Below are positions 1 to 8,060 of a stretch of DNA of 13,657 nucleotides, piece after piece (position 1 is the stretch's first letter; the number at the start of each line of letters is the position of its first letter). Under the pieces are notes generated by a model. It ran no database searches, had not been told where the DNA came from, and was given only the letters and a program-made list of their open reading frames with translations. A program made the translations under genes and the position numbers. Origin of the DNA: Jimgerdemannia flammicorona (taxonomy: Eukaryota > Mucoromycota > Endogonomycetes > Endogonales > Endogonaceae); NCBI GenBank assembly GCA_003990745.1, contig RBNI01004657.1:1-13657 (forward strand), written 5' to 3'.

Positions 1-3000
1 ACTTTCTCACCCACAACACCAACCCTCCCCCCACTCTGCCTATAGATTTGTTCTACCAAACAACACCTTTGACCCCCCTTCAACCCCCAACCAAGCCACC
101 AGCCCATCAAGGTGTCTTCCATAAGGCTACACCACCTCCTCAGTCTGACCTCAGAGCCAAGTTTCCTCCTATCCTCAAAAACAAATAACCAGTAACTGGC
201 CAGCCCCACCCAAATGGCCAAAGCCCAACCTAACATCAGCCATTCCTTCCCCACCCCCCCCTCCAGTTGGCCTCTTAGATCCTCCCACTGCCCCTGTCCA
301 TCAGCTCCCCTACATACTACTCTCAGATGATCCCCAATGTTCTGCCAAAAGGTACTAAGTACCTCACACTCCCCTAGCCAATGTTCAGGCATCTGTACAT
401 ATCCCCCTTCCTGCCCTACATTATAACACTCTTCATAGTCAAAGCAGCCTCTCTCGACAAGGTGACCAGAGCAGAAGTTGAGCATGACATTTTGCCTCAG
501 CACACGCCACCAGACCACCCAGTACTTTAGTGGCAGCCACCTCCTCACCTTGGCACTCCAGGCCCAAATACTATACCAGTCTCACTCCTCATCAATTCCT
601 ACACCCTGCCAACTGCTAGGCCACAGATCCTGGCCTGGTCCCTATTGGAATTTGATCCCATCACTAATATCAAACTCAATTAAGGGAACGCCTCCTAGTA
701 ACACTCGGTCCCATCTCCACATTGCTGGGTCCCAAGCCTCCTCCCCTTCATTTCCCTGTCACCTAATACCAATGTGGCATACCCCCTCTGCTACTCCCCA
801 CTAGAAGCCTTTGTATCCAATTGTCTGGAGTTCTGAAGGCCCACAAGTGCTAGGAGATCACCAGTCGAACCCCTCGGCAAGGACCCCATCTCCCAGACTT
901 TCTGCAGAAGGAGAACCCAACCACCCCCTCTCAACTCCACTGCTCTCTTCATCTACCATGCTCTCAAGCAGTGCAGCCTCTTAGGAAAGTCAACCAGCCC
1001 AAGTCCCCCACTTGCCACTGGTAAGGACAAGACCTCCTAGCTGATCTGATTCCGCCTTCCAGCCCAGATCCACCCTTTGGCCAGCTTCATCAATCGCTTT
1101 ACCACCCAAGCTGGGAAGTCCAGATGATAAGCCAAATACTACACCTTCAGCAGCCAATAGACATTCAGAATCAAAACACGTCCTGTCAGAGATAATTGGC
1201 AGCCCCCCCAACTCCACAGGGTCTCCTCCCAAATGCCAACCCTCTGCTCCCACCAAAGTCTGGGTAGAACTAATCCATAAACTGATAGATAAATACCCAA
1301 GTACCTAACCACCTCACCAGCAGGGACAATTGTACCAATAATCTCCCTACCCACCAGACCATTGCCTAACACCATTGTTTCACACTTATGCCAATTAAGC
1401 CTAGCCCCAGAGTTCGCCTCATACCACTCCACTGTTTTCTTGAGCTTCTCAACATCTGCAATTGATCCTAGACTGACCACCATGTTATTGGCAAATGCCC
1501 CTACTTTCCACCTGATGCCAAAGATAGATAGCCCCACTATCTTCTGCCTGATTCTGTCCATGAAGGGCTCCAGAGACAAAGTATACAAAATGGGAGACAG
1601 TGGGTCCCCCTGGGGCACCCCCCTATCCAGGGGAAATGCTACCCCTCTATGTCCATTACACATGAGTGCCACCCTACTTCCTTCCAGTAGACTGATTATG
1701 GTGGTCCTGAACTGTCACAAGACCCCAATCCTATCTAAAACTTTTGCCAGCCAGACCTGTTGCACTCAGTCATAAGCCTTCTCCTAGTCCAAAAAGACCA
1801 GATGCCCATCCAGTCCACTGGCTCATGCCCCTTCAATAATGCCATACACCCATGCTGTGCCATCCCTGATAAGCTGGCCTCCCACAAAGCCCCGCTGCTC
1901 CTCACCCAAGACTTGCCAGGCCACCTTTTGCAACCTTGCGACCACCACTTTGGTAACCAACTTTCTGTCCATATCCAGAAGCATAATCGGCCTCCAGTTC
2001 TTCCAGTCCTCTCAGCTACCTTTGTTCTTATAAAGCAATTTCACCAGCCCTAGATCCTGTTCTCCCATCCATCTCCCTGTCTGTAGAATCCAATCACACA
2101 GTGCTGTCATCTCTCTCAGTATTCCAGGGACTCCCACCATCTTTTTCCAGAAGTCCCAGGGCAGACTATCCTCCCCAGGTGCCATACTCAAGGTTGTTGC
2201 AACAAGAACCTGGTGGATCTCCTCCTCTAGCACTGGCAGTACTAAGTCACCCAACCCATCTGCTCGGGTAGGGTGCCAACCCTCCAATGCCCAATCAATG
2301 TCCTCAGCATCTGCCCCACCCTTCTCCTCACTCCACAATCCACTCCAATGCTCCTTTAATGATCCAAGAATGTCTTGTACCCCATGCACCAATAAACCAT
2401 CAGCATTAACCACTCCCTCCCACCTATGCTGCACCCTTCTCGCCTGAAGGGCTCTCATGAGAAACTTTGAGGGCTGCTCTCCGTCCTCCAGCCCCTGCCA
2501 ACGAAGCTGTGCTGTCAGACCCTGGACCCTTGCCTCTTCCTCATTCTGCAGCATCTGTTGTAGTTCAGCCACCTCCATTCTTACCCTTATCAATTGCCAG
2601 TCTGCTTCTCCCTCCAATGTCACCAGTCTTGTCCAGTCCTCCAAGAGTCTTAATAGTCTACTAGAAGCCCACTGCACCTGCCACCTCCTCTGTCTCCCTA
2701 CCTCCATACCAGCCTCACTCCAGAAAGTCCTGGCCATCTCCTTCATCTGCATCTACCAAATATCAACTGGGACACCTTCCTGCCTCTAGTATTCTACCTG
2801 CAGTTGAACTCCTTCAGCCCATTTATTCCACCAGATCTTATCATCTAGTAAGGAGGAATTGAGATGCCAATGTCCAGGCCCATCCCCACTCCCCCCAAAA
2901 TGTCCCTGCCCTAAAAGCCCCCAATGATCCAACCAAGGACACCATTCTACCTCCAGCGACTTCCAAACATCCAAGCCCCAGCAGCTGGCTGTCAGAATCC

Positions 3001-3604
3001 AATCAATCCTTGTCCCCAGTCCCCTGGCCCAGTGCATGTACACCCTCCTATTCCCCCAACATTCCCTACCCACATCCACCAGAGCACTCAGTCTTTCCAC
3101 TTCCTCCCATGCTGCCAGATCTCCACTCTGACTCACAGCTCTTCATCCTCTATCAGTTTTATCCCTCAATATATCACAGACCATATTGAAGTCTCCACTG
3201 AGCACATCTACCCCAGCCTCTGCAAGAATTCCACTCTCCTGTAGGTCTGTCACCCAATTCACCCGCTCGCCCTGTACCACAGGGCAGTAGTAGGAGCCCA
3301 CCATAACTGGCTCCCAACCTGTACATATCCACTCACCTCAGACCAATCTATCCCCCCAGCTCTGCACATCCTGTATCTCCCCTCTACCCTTCCACATCAG
3401 AATTCCGACCTTGTCCCTCCAAACTGCCTCACCACCCCACTCCTTCATCCATTCCAGTCTATTCAAGTCATCCTCACACCTGATATCCTGCAAGAGGAAG
3501 AGATCGGCCTCCAATCCCTTTAGCCAAGTAAAAATGTTCTTACATCGATAAGCACCCTGTAACCCATTCATGTTCAAAGAAAAAATGTTGGTTGTACTAT
3601 TTAT
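1..3604 (-). pseudogene. LINE ORF2 (endonuclease-reverse transcriptase), left copy, dead and cut by window edge
   Basis: ORF2 normally nicks target DNA and copies element RNA at the nick. In order: the APE domain (about 3604-2850) has FSLNMNG, LLQDIRC and SGDFN. A linker helix region follows. The RT domain (about 2060-1200) has NWRPI, FVGG, EKAYD, QGDPLSP and an altered catalytic box. Then come GGLGLVDFPKRLHCL and a C-terminal Cys/His motif (366-446). Damage is heavy. The initiator matching the right copy's ATG (10026) is ATA at 3604-3602. Sixteen in-frame stops were counted, including 3340-3338, 3145-3143, 2788-2786, 2755-2753, 2014-2012 and 1141-1139. The RT box is FANN instead of FADD (1495-1484). 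The APE SDH motif reads LDH (2932-2924). One base is missing near 805-845 relative to the right copy. Otherwise one frame persists from 3604 to about 840. It cannot make an active enzyme. Confidence 0.92.
366..446 (-). other. C-terminal Cys/His (zinc-knuckle-like) motif of left ORF2
   Basis: The segment reads CFDYEECYNV, then PEHWLGEC. The right copy has CFECEECYNV and the same PEHWLGEC ending. Many L1-like ORF2 proteins end in a CCHC motif, so this is probably that domain. In the left copy the second cysteine is tyrosine (TAT at 437-435 against TGT in the right copy), a G-to-A change that would weaken metal binding. It lies downstream of the 1-base shift, in the shifted frame. Confidence 0.65.
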
Positions 3605-3635
3605 AAGGGAAATTATATAGTTTCAGATGTGTCTT

Positions 3636-5570
3636 CTACTGCTCCATGTCCACTTCCTCCTGTGCCCTATCCAGGTTGTGCTCAGCAATAGCTTCTGCTT
3701 CCTTGGCCCTCTTAGCCTCCAATTCAGCCAGAATCTCAGCCATCTCCCCATTCTCCTTTTCCTCAAAATCCTTGCAGTACTCCAAGCAAGCCTCTTACCA
3801 GAGCTGCAGTCTATGCCGCTTAGTCCAACAGTTGGCAGCCCGCTCACCTGCCACAACTGCCAGAGCAGCTTCCCTCTCCTTATCTATCTCATACCCCTCC
3901 TCCTCCAAGTATACCACCAGAATTTCGGCCTTCAATGCTGCCACCACTCCCTCACCCTGCAGGATTCTTGCCCAATGCTCATCGCTCATCACTTGGAGGT
4001 CGACTTCCCCCAGCTCTTCTGCTGCTAAGTTGTTCATCATCTGGCACACCCAGAGTAAGTTTCCCACCTCCTTCCCTCCAGAGGTTGCTGGCCTCCCCCC
4101 ATCCAACATCATAGTATCAGCCCCTACACTCACTGACTCATTCCATCCCTCCTCCGGGACATCTACCAATTCCCCTTTGCCACTCATCTCTACCAATCCC
4201 CTCTTCTCTGCATTTGGGACTCCAAAGCACACCTGCTGAGTACCATGCATTAGCACATCCTCCACCACTCTACCTCTCACTGCCAGACCTCTTCTGATAA
4301 AGGGAGAGGGTGAAGGTGAACCCTCCCAGGTTTCCTCCCAAACCTCAAGTGTGCCATCTTCATATGGATTCTTGCTCAGCCCCTTCTCAGCCTCCACCCA
4401 CCTCCTCTCCTCATTCCTTCTACTACTAGCAGCCCAGACACTTGCCTCAGCACCTCCAGTGGTTGCACTATCGCTTGTCATCCTCATCGCCTCTGCTCTC
4501 ATTTTCGCCAACAATTCCCTCTGCCTTCTGCACCCTTGGGACCTCTCCCACACCTCCTTGTTGATGCGGACTCACTTCCCTCCAACCACCTTAAGATGTG
4601 TCACCTCCTCAAATGCCTTCCATGCTTTCATCCTCCTCTCCACCACTCCACTTAACTCCTCTAGTGCTTCCAGCAAATCCTCTTCCTCCTCCTTGCTCCC
4701 CTTTACCCTCATCACCTTGCACAAGAAAGCCCCCCACACCATCACTGAGGGTCAGTCCCATGCCTTCCCAGTAGCCTCCTGCCCAGCCAACTGAATCCTG
4801 ACATCAACATCCTCTGTCCAGAGGGAGGTTCCTTCCCACACTCTGAACCCAATATTGACCATCTCCCCATACTCTGCCATGATCTCCTCGACTCTCTTCC
4901 TCGTCTCTTCAGCAGTAACAGTGGGAACTCCTTTCACCAGTAGCTGCACTACTCTCAGGTCCCACCGCAGGCATCTCACCATCAGTACGCACATCTCACC
5001 CACTCTCATCTCAGTCTTCAGAGCCTCCTCCAGTGGCCCAGCCTCCTTAAATCCTACCTCCACCCCTTCAAGGCTCTTCAGGAACTTAACTGATGCCACA
5101 TCACTCATCTGCTTTGCAATCAGCCCCAGAACCATTTTTGCCATCACTGCCAAGCCCCAGAAACACACTGTGACTACAAATTCTGAGATTGACTTCTTGA
5201 GTAACAGAGCCACCACCAGTCCCATTATACCATCTGCCAGGTCCCCAGGCCTCGTGCCCTTCCCACTGCTTGGCTCACCATCAACAGTCCCATCTAGATT
5301 TTTTTCCAGATCACCCATCTCATCCCCATCAGCAGTCCCCGCCTCAGCCACTACCCCCCCAGCTCCACCCCTCTGATCCTCCTGAGAGGTACCCCCACAA
5401 GGTTGCTGCCTTGTAGCCCTCACCGGCACTTTCCCCCCCCTCAGCCAGCTCTCCAGGCCAGCCCCCTGCTGACCCCCCTTCACCTTCTCCACAAAGCTTA
5501 CTCTGCCAGACCCTTGACCTCCAGCTCCTCCCCCTCCTCCACCACGTCCTCCCACCAGCAGGCCCCTCAT
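3636..5570 (-). pseudogene. LINE ORF1, left copy, unrecognised family
   Basis: This is the first ORF of the left LINE, 645 codons from the ATG at 5570-5568 to the stop at 3638-3636, all in one frame. LINE ORF1 proteins usually bind element RNA; that role is inferred from position only. The N-terminus is glycine-rich. A middle part contains LLVKGVPTVTAEETRKRVEE followed by EYGEMVNIGFRVW, which might be an RRM-like fold, but I cannot confirm it. Charged, probably coiled-coil stretches follow (KEEEEDLLEALEELSG and the acidic C-terminus). No CCHC zinc knuckle was seen. Three internal stops break it: TGA at 4754-4752 (right copy has Trp), TGA at 4574-4572 and TAA at 3797-3795. Reading upstream of 5570 stays homologous to the right copy, with a TAG near 5608-5603, so the true start may lie further 5'. 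Confidence 0.8.
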
Positions 5571-5656
5571 ACTGCCCCCCAAACCAGGGCCTCTCCCTAC
5601 TTGCTACCATTTGAATGCTCCAGGGCCACCCTGCCCAGTACACACCTCAGGATGCT

Positions 5657-5922
5657 TGTTGGTTGCTATAATACTGGTAGCTTGTCTCCAGAAACTGTGT
5701 TGAAAGTGTTGCCAAAAGATTATATAACCTGAATGTTACTGGAGAAAGATGTTTTGTAGTGATTCAAGAGTGTTCTTAAGTATCTGGATCTGAGATTCTG
5801 AGGTCTGGGGGAGGAGGTATTTATACTAGTAAGGAGCTATCTGGACTATGCTGAATATGGATGTAGCACTTAGTGCCTTATTGAGTCAGAATGCAGTCAC
5901 ATAGTACAAGTGTGATCTGACA
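5657..5922 (-). repeat. Candidate LTR, minus orientation
   Basis: Read on the minus strand, this block starts TGTCAGATCACA and ends AACCAACA, giving TG...CA termini and a length of 266 bp. A TATAAATACCTCC box lies about 97 bases from its start. The probable LTR at 7664-7914 has TATAAATATCTCC at about the same offset, and a GACTCAGAAT-like block follows the box in both. The rest of the two sequences does not align by eye. No 5-base target duplication or adjoining primer-binding site was found. The left edge is uncertain by about ten bases because weak LINE homology may run to 5660. It could be the 3' LTR of the gag-bearing element after heavy decay, or a solo LTR of a related family. Confidence 0.42.
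5818..5825 (-). promoter_or_regulatory. TATA-like box of candidate LTR
   Basis: TATAAATA on the minus strand, followed by CCTCC. The same TATAAATA-YCTCC block occurs in the LTR at 7664-7914. It fits an LTR promoter reading leftward. Activity is not implied. Confidence 0.4.
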
Positions 5923-6540
5923 TATCAAGAGATTGTCTGACTACTGAGTCAGTTCACAGTCATGTTATATAAGGCTAATCTAACTATACTATAACTGCTA
6001 AGCTATTTATAGATTTAGATGCTATCTGATTAGTCTTCAATGACATCACTATTGATAACATCATCGCTAGCAAAGTCTGAGCAGTTTTCTGACTTCTAAC
6101 ATAATCAGTTTCTAAGGTATTGTCACTTCTATCTCTGGTAAGATTGAGACTGTTCTTGATTGTAGTAGTTGCACAAGGTTAACAGATCTTGGTTCTCTTT
6201 TTTTTTGGTCTGCTGGTGTATTTGTGAGAACTGGCCATTCTTGTCTAGGGTGAGGGCTCTCAATATTATAGCTAGGGATTTGAACCTCTCAGAAATGATA
6301 TTTTCTATAATCCAAGACAATTTCTAGTAGTAATATCTATCACATGGATGGCTTGAGATTGGTTTCGACAATGTTGGCTTTCTTGAGTTCAGATGAAGTA
6401 TCTGTCACTCTCCAATGGAGGTGACACAGATAGAGTAAACAGAGTTGTTCAAATATATTTTGCTTCTGCTAAGTAATGAGGTCTTATATAGTTACAGAGT
6501 ATCCTAGTCTTGAGTTGATAAGTATAGTTCGTGAACCTTT
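5923..6540 (-). other. Unassigned AT-rich stretch, probably decayed LTR-element interior
   Basis: This 618-base stretch lies between the candidate LTR and the gag relic. In the gag frame the minus strand stays readable for about 60 codons around 6290-6120 (for example SYNIESPHPRQEWP), but I recognise no protease or reverse transcriptase motif. Stops are frequent elsewhere. It includes a T9 run near 6197-6205 and a TGAGTCA heptamer at 5945-5951. It is most likely the end of gag or the start of pol of the same element, too decayed to assign. No host gene is supported. Confidence 0.4.
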
Positions 6541-7458
6541 TAATGGATGAGAAAGGGTTCTTCTTGTCTCAATTTGAGTTTGGTACTTCTGGTTTCCTTT
6601 TGTAATAGTACAGTATACCAAACTAGTTATAGCAGTTCAGAGTCAGTCTTATGATTGTAGTACTTCTTCTAGTATTCTTGTATCTTGGTGGTGAGTTCTC
6701 ATGCTTACTAGTGTATTTTGTGTAACCAGATGATCTCTTCAGTAACTTGTTTTGTAGTCTCACATGTGGTTTTCAAATTAGTTCTGAGGATGATATACAA
6801 TTTTGGTGGCTTGGAGGTTGTGCACTTATAGGCAGCCTCTTCTGTTCAAAGCAGTGACCATAGGTGATAACATCAAACTTATAGCAATTTTTATTACTGT
6901 ATCTAGATCCTTGGGTTCTTCTAGTTCAACATGAACTTGAGTTTGACCTTTCAGACCTCAGATATATTTGTTGACCTTCTTGTCTTCAGTGATATATGGT
7001 AGTTCTAGTAGGATTGACAGGAATTGTATGTTGTATACTTATACAGACTTGAGTTGCTTGACATTTACCAGACAGTCTCATGTGGCCTTGGTGCTGTTGA
7101 CTGGTTTGAATTAGCCTTGAACAGTATCAGCAAATTTGCCCCAGGTCTTGATTTGGCCAGAGAATCTTATACTTTGGATATAATTTTATCATCAGATTGC
7201 AGCATTCTCTTGGAGGAGTGTGACAGTAAATTGAACTAGTATTGCTTCTTCCAAATTAGTCAGTTTGCTATATTGCTCCAATTGAAAAAGCCAAGCATCA
7301 GTAGACAGTCCTCCTCTTTGACCATCAAAGGTATCAGGCTTCTGAGGCTTAATAGTAACTGCTATCAGATGTATTGATGTTGGTAGAGATATGGAGGTAT
7401 GAGCAGAGGCCTTGCTTTTCTTTCTTTCTATACATTCTTGAAGTTGGACAATCTGAGC
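6541..7458 (-). pseudogene. Ty3/Gypsy gag relic
   Basis: Gag is the structural protein that forms the particle of an LTR retrotransposon. One minus-strand frame reads, in order: AQIVQLQECIERKKSKAS (from 7458), TIKPQKPDTFDG (ATT at 7353), WLFQLEQYSKLTN, VQFTVTLLQENAA, KTWGKFADTVQG, FKPVNSTKAT, ELPYITEDKKVNKYI and GLKGQTQVHVELEEP. This is the familiar capsid order of fungal Ty3/Gypsy gag. About fourteen stops interrupt it without an apparent frame change. Where the family has two tryptophans and an arginine after NAA, this copy has TGA TGA TAA (7194-7186). The expected arginine in the YIRGLK-type motif is TGA (6960-6958). The zinc knuckle expected near 6600 is not recognisable. The primer-binding site and 5' LTR lie upstream at 7651-7914, in the right order. 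Confidence 0.85.
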
Positions 7459-7650
7459 TAATATAGTTTATAAAAAACTCTTGATAGACCCTATTGACTG
7501 AGTAGGAATTTGCTATTCCTCTTTTTTTTGCTAATTATAAGAGATATTATCTAGACCATAGGTGTTGTATAACAAATTCCACTCATTGTTATCTATAGTA
7601 TTGTGACTGGTATCTTGAGAGATATCTTGATAAGACTAGGTATAACTTAA
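7459..7650 (-). other. Leader between primer-binding site and recognisable gag
   Basis: About 190 AT-rich bases lie between the primer-binding site and the first recognisable gag residues. The original gag start probably lies here, but frames are broken and no start codon can be chosen. An A-rich tract (minus strand, near 7530-7520) is present. Nothing else was seen. Confidence 0.4.
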
Positions 7651-7662
7651 CTACTGCTACCA
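7651..7662 (-). other. Probable primer-binding site of the LTR element
   Basis: The minus strand reads TGGTAGCAGTAG one base inside the proposed LTR edge. TGG matches the CCA end of a tRNA, and the sequence resembles the TGGTATCAGAGC-type site complementary to initiator tRNA-Met used by many LTR retroelements. The position between LTR and gag is right. The match is imperfect, as expected of a decayed copy. Confidence 0.55.
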
Positions 7663-7663
7663 A

Positions 7664-7914
7664 GTATAACAGTTCTAGTTTCTAAATAAGAAAGCAACTA
7701 GTTCTGGTAATTCTAAATAGCTCAAAGAGATACTCAGAGTTCTGAAAGATCTTGTGAATTCTAAGAGAAAATATTCTGAGTCTTTATTCATGAGAACAAA
7801 GGAGATATTTATACAAGATCTGAAAGAAGAATCTGGAAGGATATGAGAAATCAAAGGAAAATGCCAAGAGGAAAGTTCTTAGCCAGGCCTCTCTCCTATA
7901 CAATTCACATTACA
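7664..7914 (-). repeat. Probable 5' LTR of the Ty3/Gypsy relic
   Basis: Read on the minus strand, this 251-base block begins TGTAATGTGAATTG and ends one base before the primer-binding site. TATAAATATCTCC lies about 101 bases from its start. It sits directly upstream of a gag read in the same direction, as a 5' LTR should. The 3' terminus (GTTATAC) is a poor mirror of TGTAAT, so the exact edge is uncertain. No identical partner LTR is present in the window. Confidence 0.6.
7806..7813 (-). promoter_or_regulatory. TATA-like box of the 5' LTR
   Basis: TATAAATA on the minus strand, followed by TCTCC, about 100 bases inside the LTR and upstream of the primer-binding site and gag. The placement fits the promoter that would have driven leftward transcription of the element. 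Confidence 0.5.
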
Positions 7915-8060
7915 CAAAACTTCAAGCAATGGTTTTTGATACAACTAGGAGATAAGGTACTATCGATATGTCTTCGAACAAGAGTTCTGACAGGTGTACT
8001 GGGTTGGGGGGTGCTGGGGCCTTTGGCTGGCAGAAAGTGGGGAGGAGTCATGGCCTGGGT

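Larger units (their letters stand above)
1..5656 (-). mobile_element. Degenerate L1/Tx1-like LINE, left copy
   Basis: This is a non-LTR retrotransposon relic read right to left: ORF1 (3636-5570), then ORF2 (1-3604). The family is assigned from ORF2, which has an APE-type endonuclease, a reverse transcriptase with QGDPLSP and EKAYD motifs, and a GGLGLVDFPKR post-RT segment typical of L1/Tx1-like elements. It aligns along its whole length with the plus-strand copy starting near 7987. One 72-base RT stretch compared by hand was about 76% identical, so the pair is old. The 5' end is placed where homology with the right copy fades (about 5650-5660). The 3' end, any tail and any target-site duplication lie beyond position 1. 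The plus strand here is strongly C/T-rich because the sense strand is G/A-rich. Confidence 0.9.

Noticed and set aside
3646..4239. A 197-codon Ser/Pro-rich open frame on the plus strand
   Set aside because: It is the antisense shadow of left ORF1. The ORF1 frame is supported by homology with the right copy.
5657..5922. A second primer-binding site left of 5657 to make this block a 5' LTR
   Set aside because: The adjoining sequence on the minus strand (AGCATCCTGAGG) does not start with TGG and instead aligns with the LINE 5' end.
7024..7239. A 71-codon plus-strand open frame in the AT-rich centre
   Set aside because: The opposite strand here reads recognisable Gypsy gag, so this frame is its shadow.
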